From: an uncultured bacterium
GTDB lineage: Bacteria > Bacillota > Clostridia > Oscillospirales > Oscillospiraceae
Length of the DNA stretch: 10,121 bases
Direction of reading: 5' to 3'
Assembly (NCBI GenBank): GCA_905215425.1
Contig: CAJMQD010000014.1
Location: forward strand, 1-10,121
The position numbers and the translations under genes are program-made. Under the pieces are notes generated by a model, which saw only the letters and a program-made list of their open reading frames with translations, ran no database searches and was not told the origin of the DNA. Of this stretch, positions 5,877 to 10,121 are shown piece after piece (the stretch's first letter is position 1; every line of letters starts with the position of its first letter).

Positions 5877-6221
5877 ATGAGCAAGATCTCGTTTGAGGGC
5901 ATCGGCCAGCAGGTGGCCACCTTCGAGGCGGCCGCCGGCGTGACCGCCGGCCATGTGGTGAAGATGGCGGACAACGGAAAGGTGAGCAAATGCAGCGAGG
6001 GGGACGACTTCTGCGGCGTCGCCCTGAATGTGCGCGGCGGCTGCGCCGGGGTACAGCTGAGAGGCTTTGTCACCCTGAACTGCGCCGGCACCGAGACTGT
6101 GGGTTATGTCAACCTGGTGGCCGACGGCAGCGGTGGCGTGAAGAAGGCCGCCAGCGGCGGTGTGGGCACGCTGGTGGTATCGGTGGACGCCGCGGCCAAG
6201 ACCTGCGTGGTGTTTCTGTAA
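5877..6221 (+). CDS. Small capsid decoration/stabilisation-like protein
   Basis: This 114-residue, Gly/Ala/Val-rich, beta-strand-like protein is encoded just before the major capsid gene. That is the usual place of head decoration or DUF2190-type proteins, which stabilise the mature shell. Segments such as AAAGVTAGHVVKMADNGKV and DDFCGVALNV...LRGFVTLNC are consistent with the small beta-barrel of that group, where residues alternate around 'G..V.l..dgkv..a..gd...G'. PBSX itself has no gene here, so this is an addition to the PBSX-like order. I chose ATG at 5877 because AAGGAGGAG lies six bases upstream; a GTG at 5859 is in frame but precedes that site. Codon use is extremely C/G-ending, as in the following capsid gene, fitting high expression. 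It has six Cys residues, unusual for such a small cytoplasmic phage protein. Function is inferred from context and composition. Confidence 0.6.
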   Translation: MSKISFEGIGQQVATFEAAAGVTAGHVVKMADNGKVSKCSEGDDFCGVALNVRGGCAGVQLRGFVTLNCAGTETVGYVNLVADGSGGVKKAASGGVGTLVVSVDAAAKTCVVFL

Positions 6222-6239
6222 TTGAGAGGAGGACGAAGT

Positions 6240-7253
6240 ATGGCTTATCAGTGCAATGATATCAAGCTGGACAAGGGCATGTATCAGGAGGCGGGCCGCA
6301 CCTTTACCCAGGTGCTGGAGCGCCAGGACCCCAGCGAGCAGTATAAGGGTACTCCCATGGAGGGACTGGACGCCTTTCAGCGGCAGCTGAAGCGCTTCGA
6401 CATCAAGGTGAAGGGCGCGGGCAGCGACGTGGTGGACAAGTTCTTTGCCACCAGCCAGTCCGCCGTGCTGTTCCCCGAGTACATCGCCCGGGCGGTAAAG
6501 ACGGGCATGGAGGCGGAGAACGTTCTGCCCCAGATCACCGCCACCGAGACGGTGATCAGCGGCATGGACTACCGCTCCATCACCAGCGAGGGCGGTCAGG
6601 ACGAGCACAAGCTGCGCCGGGTGGACGAGGGCGCGGCCATCCCCCAGACCACGGTGAAGACCCGGGACACTCTGGTGAAGCTGAATAAGCGGGGCAGAAT
6701 GCTGGTGGCCTCCTATGAGGCCATCCGCTTTCAGAAGCTGGACCTGTTTTCCGTCACCCTGCGCCAGATCGGCGCCCAGATCGGCCGGATGCACCTGGAG
6801 GACGCCATTGACGTGATCGTCAACGGCGACGGCAACGATAACGCGGCCGCCGTCACCGCCGCGGCCACCAGCGGCACCCTGACCTATGACGACCTGCTGG
6901 CCTTCTGGAAGGAGTTCGACCCCTACCAGCTGAACACCCTGCTCATGGGCGGGGACATGATGGTGAAGCTGCTGAAGCTCAGCCAGATGCAGGACAGCAC
7001 CGCCGGACTGGATTTCCACGGCAGCGGCAAGCTGGTGACCCCCATGGGCGCCCAGGCCCTGCGCTGCGGCGCCGTGCCCGCCGGCAAGATCATCGGTCTG
7101 GACAGAAACTACGCCCTGGAACTGGTGAAGGCCGGTGACGTGAGCGTGGAGTACGACAAGCTGATCGACCGCCAGCTGGAGCGGGCGGCCATCACCACCA
7201 TCAGCGGCTTCTCCAAGATCTTCAACGGAGCCAGCCGCGTGCTGTCGGTGTGA
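6240..7253 (+). CDS. Major capsid protein (HK97 fold)
   Basis: This 337-residue protein is the main shell subunit. Evidence includes its size and its place after portal, protease and decoration genes. Capsid-like segments include DKFFATSQSAVLFPEYIARAV (N-terminal arm/E-loop region), the strand-rich middle DYRSITSEGGQDEHKLRRVDEGAAIP, and a P-domain helix followed by ALRCGAVPAGKIIGLDRNYALELV near the C-terminus. That last block resembles the 'P.g.iigiDk..Ale.v' block of phage capsids. Translation starts at ATG 6240 with AGGAGG (6227-6232) seven bases upstream. Codons are the most strongly GC-ending in the window. The stop overlaps the next start (ATG at 7253). I see no long N-terminal scaffold domain, which fits a scaffold carried by the upstream protease-like protein. 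Confidence 0.9.
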   Translation: MAYQCNDIKLDKGMYQEAGRTFTQVLERQDPSEQYKGTPMEGLDAFQRQLKRFDIKVKGAGSDVVDKFFATSQSAVLFPEYIARAVKTGMEAENVLPQITATETVISGMDYRSITSEGGQDEHKLRRVDEGAAIPQTTVKTRDTLVKLNKRGRMLVASYEAIRFQKLDLFSVTLRQIGAQIGRMHLEDAIDVIVNGDGNDNAAAVTAAATSGTLTYDDLLAFWKEFDPYQLNTLLMGGDMMVKLLKLSQMQDSTAGLDFHGSGKLVTPMGAQALRCGAVPAGKIIGLDRNYALELVKAGDVSVEYDKLIDRQLERAAITTISGFSKIFNGASRVLSV

Positions 7254-7585
7254 TGACGGAGCAGATCACTGCCCTGGCCCGGGCCATGGGGGCCGAGGGG
7301 ACGGAGGAGCTGCTGACGGCCCTGTGCCGGGCGGCGGAGGACAGCCTCCGCTCCCGGCTGCGGGCGGGGGTGGCCCCGGCGGACTGCGGGACGGCCTTTC
7401 CCGTGGCCTGCGCCCTGCTGGCGCTGGCCGCTTTGGATGCGGGGGGCGGCGTGTCCTCCTTTACGGCGGGAAACGTGACCATCCGCCGCTCCGGTCAGGC
7501 CGGGCAGCGGCAGCGGGAGGCCATGGCCCTGATGGGCCCGTACCTCACCCCCAGCGGCTTTCACTTTCAGGGGGTGCCGGGATGA
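7253..7585 (+). CDS. Head-tail connector (HK97 gp6-like adaptor)
   Basis: This 110-residue, Ala/Leu-rich helical protein follows the capsid gene, where the first connector ring protein sits in siphophages and myophages. In the family this protein binds beneath the portal. Residues 1-70 form amphipathic helices (LARAMGAEGTEELLTALCRAAEDSLRSRL and AFPVACALLALAALDAGG). They are followed by a beta-like VSSFTAGNVTIRRS and a short C-terminal helix ending LMGPYLTPSGFHFQGV. That helix-beta-helix pattern suits the gp6/gp15 adaptor fold. The ATG overlaps the capsid stop by one base (7253) and no strong ribosome binding site is present, so translation likely depends on reinitiation after the capsid gene. 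Assignment is by position and pattern only. Confidence 0.6.
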   Translation: MTEQITALARAMGAEGTEELLTALCRAAEDSLRSRLRAGVAPADCGTAFPVACALLALAALDAGGGVSSFTAGNVTIRRSGQAGQRQREAMALMGPYLTPSGFHFQGVPG

Positions 7586-7914
7586 TGGAGCGGGAGTGGG
7601 CCGCCATTCTGGCCCGGTTTGGGCAGGAGGTCACCCTGACGGAGACCGGAGCAGAGACAATCTCTGTCAGGGCCTTTCTTCAGCCCATCCTGGAGAAGCA
7701 GCCCCAGCTGGAGCCATCCCCTCTGGGGGCGCGGCGGGAGGAGCGGTGGCTCTATCTGGGGCCGCCGGAACAGACTCTGACCGCCGGAGAGACCGCCGTC
7801 CTCTGGGGCGGACGGGGATTCACCGTGGAGACCGCCCGGCAGGTGTGTGCGGGAAACAGCCCCTCCCACTGGTGGGCGGTGCTGCGCCCCGCTGAAAAGG
7901 AGGAGACGCTATGA
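7582..7914 (+). CDS. Head-closure / minor capsid connector (XkdH/YqbH-like)
   Basis: This 110-residue protein lies second after the capsid gene. Its sequence pattern matches small head-closure (stopper) proteins of Firmicutes phages: a short N-terminal helix, QEVTLTETG, FLQPIL, PLGARREERWLYLGPPEQTL, and GRGFTVETARQV...HWWAVLRP. The 'pLG...e.rylyigp....l..g..v...g..y.V..a' arrangement is a beta-rich fold that caps the portal channel. The ATG at 7582 overlaps the previous stop (ATGA), with a second ATG immediately after as an alternative. The stop overlaps the next gene's start in the same way. Function is inferred from position and pattern. Confidence 0.55.
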   Translation: MMEREWAAILARFGQEVTLTETGAETISVRAFLQPILEKQPQLEPSPLGARREERWLYLGPPEQTLTAGETAVLWGGRGFTVETARQVCAGNSPSHWWAVLRPAEKEETL

Positions 7915-8411
7915 GCATGGGACTGGAGCGCATCCGGGAGAAACTGGCGGATCATCTGAGAAAGCAGGGGGTGCCCGCGGCGGCGGCCTGGCCGGTGAAA
8001 GAGCGGGAAAAGCTTACCGGGGCGGTGGCGGCGGTGTCTCTGCGGGGGTGCTCCGCCGGACCCAGCGGCTTTCAGGACTATCTGGGGGAGCGGTATGACG
8101 CCGACTCCGGCCAGTGGCAGGAGCTTTACGGCCGGAAGGCGGAGCTGACCTTCGGGCTGGACCTGTACGCCCCGCCCTCGGCGGGGGAGGCGGGCCTTCA
8201 GGCCGCCTTTGACAAGCTGATGGAGGCGCTGGCCGGGGGCGGTCCCGGGGGACTGATCCTGCGGGAGGTGTCCTGCGGAGAGACGGGGTATGATACCGCC
8301 GGGCGGCTGCTTAAGCGCAGCGTTCAAGCGGTATACGACACCTATCTCTATGCGGTAGCCCAGCCCGGCGGAGCCTTCCTTGATTTTGAGATTCGGGGGG
8401 AAGAAACATGA
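7911..8411 (+). CDS. Probable tail terminator / tail completion protein
   Basis: This 166-residue protein is encoded directly before the tail sheath, where tail terminator (XkdJ-position) proteins normally lie. It would cap the tail tube and join it to the head. It starts with a charged helix (GLERIREKLADHLRKQGV). A beta-strand region follows (LTGAVAAVSLRGC, QELYGRKAELTFGLDLYAP), then a helix (GLQAAFDKLMEALAG) and a strand pair (LILREVSCGET and VQAVYDTYLYAV). This alternating pattern is compatible with terminator folds. AAAAGGAGGAGA (7895-7906) serves ATG 7911 or ATG 7917. Both ends overlap their neighbours by ATGA. No separate gp10-like neck gene is present between it and the head-closure gene. 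Moderate confidence in role. Confidence 0.5.
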   Translation: MSMGLERIREKLADHLRKQGVPAAAAWPVKEREKLTGAVAAVSLRGCSAGPSGFQDYLGERYDADSGQWQELYGRKAELTFGLDLYAPPSAGEAGLQAAFDKLMEALAGGGPGGLILREVSCGETGYDTAGRLLKRSVQAVYDTYLYAVAQPGGAFLDFEIRGEET

Positions 8412-9454
8412 ATGTGACGACACATGAGCGCCCGGGGGTCTACTCCTCCTACGACGCCTCCGCCGCAGTCAGCGGGGGCGGCGGGCGGCTGGTAGGGCTG
8501 GTGGGCGTGAACACCAAGGCGGCGGCCAACACCGTCTATACGGTCACCGGCTATGAGCAGGCACTGACTCTTTTCGGCACCGGCACCATGGCGGAGCTGA
8601 TCCGGCTGGCCCTGCTGAACGGGGCAGCGGGGGTGGTCGCCGCGGCGGCAGCCTCCGCCGCCGGGTATGAGACCGCCTTTGCCCTGCTGGAGAAGGAGGA
8701 GAACATCTGCGTGATGCTGTGTGACAGCGCAGACGCAGTGGTCCACGGCAAGCTGAAAACCTCGGTGGACAGCGCCTCGGCCGCCCGGCGGGAGCGCATT
8801 GCCGTGGTGGGGGCGGCAGAGGGAGAGAGCGTAAGCCAGCTCACCGCCCGGGCCGCCGCCCTGAACCACCAGCGGATGGTGCTGGTGGGCCCCGGCGGTG
8901 TGGATGGCAGCGGAGAGGCAGCCTCCGGCGTGACCTTGGCCGCCGCCGTGGGCGGTGCCATCGCCGCCATGAGCGACCCCGCCGTTCCCCTTGGGGGACA
9001 GGAGCTGCGGGGGCTGAACGGAGTGAGCCAGCAGTACAGCGACAACGACATCGACCTGCTGGTGCGGGGCGGAGTGACACCCCTGGAGAGCGTATCCGGC
9101 ACGGTAAGCGTGGTGCGGGGGATCACCACCCGGACCAAGACCGGGGATACCGGTGACCGCACCTGGCGGGAGCTGTCCACCGTTCTGGTGGTGGACGACG
9201 TGATCCCCTCTGTCCGCTCCGCCCTGCGCAGCAAATTCAGCCGGGCCAAGAACACCCCCCAGAGCCGGGGGGCCATCCGGGCCCAGGTGGTGCTGGAGCT
9301 GGAAAACAAGCTCAGCCGGGAGATCATTACCGCCTACGACAACGTGACCGTGACGGAGAAGGCGGACGACCCCACAGTATGTCTGGTGGAGTTCTCCTTT
9401 ACCGCCGCCCACGGGCTGAACCAGATCTGGCTGACGGCCCACATCACGGTATAA
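8408..9454 (+). CDS. Contractile tail sheath protein (XkdK-like)
   Basis: This 348-residue sheath subunit polymerises around the tail tube and contracts to drive it through the target envelope, so its presence shows a contractile (myovirus-type) particle. Features of the family are the N-terminal ERPGVYSSYDASA (7-19, the linker arm that hooks neighbouring subunits) and the Rossmann-like middle part. Also present are DNDIDLLVRGGVTPLES at about 213-229, followed by SVVRGITTRTKTGD and the WRELSTVLVVDDVIPSVRSALR block. A C-terminal strand (CLVEFSFTAAHGLNQIWLTAHITV) ends the protein. At 348 residues it is close to the compact sheaths of clostridial particles such as diffocins (about 350) and shorter than PBSX XkdK (about 466). 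The start overlaps the previous stop by ATGA, with GGGGGGAA upstream. Confidence 0.93.
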   Translation: MNVTTHERPGVYSSYDASAAVSGGGGRLVGLVGVNTKAAANTVYTVTGYEQALTLFGTGTMAELIRLALLNGAAGVVAAAAASAAGYETAFALLEKEENICVMLCDSADAVVHGKLKTSVDSASAARRERIAVVGAAEGESVSQLTARAAALNHQRMVLVGPGGVDGSGEAASGVTLAAAVGGAIAAMSDPAVPLGGQELRGLNGVSQQYSDNDIDLLVRGGVTPLESVSGTVSVVRGITTRTKTGDTGDRTWRELSTVLVVDDVIPSVRSALRSKFSRAKNTPQSRGAIRAQVVLELENKLSREIITAYDNVTVTEKADDPTVCLVEFSFTAAHGLNQIWLTAHITV

Positions 9455-9493
9455 CCTCCCTGCGGGGAGAGTTTGGGATAAGGAGGGGAAGAA

Positions 9494-9883
9494 ATGAGTA
9501 TTGCAGGGTTTCCCACCAGCAGTGACATCTACCTGGAGGTGGACGGCACCAAGGTGGCGGTGGTACAGAGCTACACCACCCAGGCCACGAAAACAAGTTC
9601 TGCCATCGAGGCCTTTGGCGAGGCGGAGCCGGTGGCCACGGTGCCCGGACAGACCAAGCATGTACTGGAACTGAAGCGGCTTTATGCCACGGACGAGGCG
9701 ATTCGGGACGGCATTGATTTTTACAAGCTGAACGGCTTTTCCCTGGTGATCTGCAAGCCTGACCGAAAAATCATCTACTCCGACTGCCAGTGGAGCGCCA
9801 TTCAGGAGACGGCGACTTTGGGCAGCATGGTGCTGGAGCAGGTGACCGTGGTGGCGGGCAAGCGCATCGAGACGGGGGTGTAA
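9494..9883 (+). CDS. Tail tube protein (XkdM-like)
   Basis: This 129-residue protein forms hexameric rings stacked into the inner tail tube. Sheath-then-tube gene order is standard for contractile tails. The sequence shows the expected beta-barrel pattern: SDIYLEVDGTKVAVVQSYTTQ (N-terminal strands), the loop/helix ATVPGQTKHVLELKRLYATDEAIRDGIDFY, then FSLVICKPDRKIIYSDCQW and SAIQETATLGSMVLEQVTVVAGKR. 'GsmV.e.v.vvA' is the strand pattern common at the C-terminus of these proteins. It has its own strong AAGGAGGGG site (9480-9488) five bases before ATG 9494, and a small CTCCC/GGGAG hairpin (9456-9469) lies in the 39-bp gap. This fits a need for more tube protein independent of upstream coupling. 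It is slightly shorter than XkdM (about 147). Confidence 0.85.
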   Translation: MSIAGFPTSSDIYLEVDGTKVAVVQSYTTQATKTSSAIEAFGEAEPVATVPGQTKHVLELKRLYATDEAIRDGIDFYKLNGFSLVICKPDRKIIYSDCQWSAIQETATLGSMVLEQVTVVAGKRIETGV

Positions 9884-9885
9884 CG

Positions 9886-10121
9886 GTGGGCTATTCTATT
9901 TTGTCCCGGCGGGACCGGATCGAGCTGGAAAACGGCATGTTTCTGCGGCTGCTGTCCGCTTTGGAGCTTATGCAGGCCCGCAGGGCGGCCTCCCTTCTGG
10001 CCGAGGAGGAGCAGGAGCGGGCCTTGTGCTCTAACGCGTGCCTTTTGGCCAGAGCGCTGGAGGAAGAACCGGGAAAGCCCCTGTTCCACAGCGGCCAGGA
10101 GGTGCTGGCCGGACTGACTGT
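9886..10121 (+). CDS. Probable tail assembly chaperone (XkdN position), N-terminal part
   Basis: A GTG start at 9886 lies two bases after the tube stop, with GGGGGTG (9873-9879) six bases upstream. It opens a frame that runs off the right edge (78 complete codons, first residues GYSILSRRDRIELENG). In this position contractile phages carry tail assembly chaperones, which bind the tape measure protein. The visible segment is helical and acidic and ends PLFHSGQEVLAGLT. This resembles the 'f.saedVl..Lt' turn seen in XkdN-like and similar chaperones. Many such genes use a programmed frameshift, but the part visible here is too short to show one. Assignment is mainly positional. Confidence 0.55.
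   Translation, partial: MGYSILSRRDRIELENGMFLRLLSALELMQARRAASLLAEEEQERALCSNACLLARALEEEPGKPLFHSGQEVLAGLT

Noticed and set aside
5646..7019. Long (457-codon) open frame on the minus strand opposite the capsid gene
   Set aside because: It is a shadow of strongly GC-ending codons in the capsid and decoration genes. It has low-complexity His/Leu/Gly composition, crosses three real genes and has no ribosome binding site.
8348..9661. 437-codon minus-strand frame opposite the sheath and tube genes
   Set aside because: It is antisense to two well-recognised tail genes, has His/Gly-rich shadow composition and has no start signals.

Overview
The window looks like a chromosomal segment of a high-GC Clostridia, most plausibly a gut Oscillospiraceae (Flavonifractor/Lawsonibacter type). 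This rests on the strong GC bias at third codon positions, AGGAGG-type ribosome binding sites, and Gram-positive cell-wall and glycogen genes. The genus is an inference. Two host genes on the minus strand occupy the left fifth. A contractile-tail phage structural operon on the plus strand fills the rest and runs off the right edge.

Layout. Positions 1-226 (minus) are the N-terminus of a glycogen branching enzyme, with a TTG start and a near-consensus sigma-A promoter at 305-333. A long perfect hairpin at 381-425 separates it from an intact secreted D-alanyl-D-alanine carboxypeptidase (434-1576, minus). A 212-bp divergent intergenic region follows. The phage operon then begins: small terminase-like protein, large terminase (TerL), a 390-bp gene-free insert, portal, prohead-protease-like protein, small decoration-like protein, HK97-fold major capsid, two head-tail connectors, probable tail terminator, tail sheath, tail tube, and the start of a probable tail assembly chaperone.

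How the genes work together. The terminase pair and portal package DNA. The protease, decoration and capsid proteins build and mature the head. The connectors and terminator close the head and tail, and sheath plus tube form a contractile tail. The gene order closely follows the Bacillus PBSX order (xtmA-xtmB-xkdE-xkdF-[extra]-xkdG-xkdH..J-xkdK-xkdM-xkdN). Several junctions are ATGA stop/start overlaps, suggesting tight translational coupling. No integrase, repressor or replication gene lies between the host genes and the terminase, so this is either one edge of a rearranged prophage or a fixed PBSX-like/tailocin-like particle locus.

The most unusual part is 3345-3734, between terL and the portal gene. 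It carries a second, diverged copy of the terL 3' end (64 bp with 4 differences, then a second 22-bp block with 1 difference). Four of the five differences are synonymous in the TerL frame. The copy is interrupted by and surrounded with hairpin-forming sequence. A separate inverted repeat links the TerL coding tail to the DNA just past its stop codon. This looks like a recombination scar between two terL alleles plus palindromic repeat elements, not a gene.
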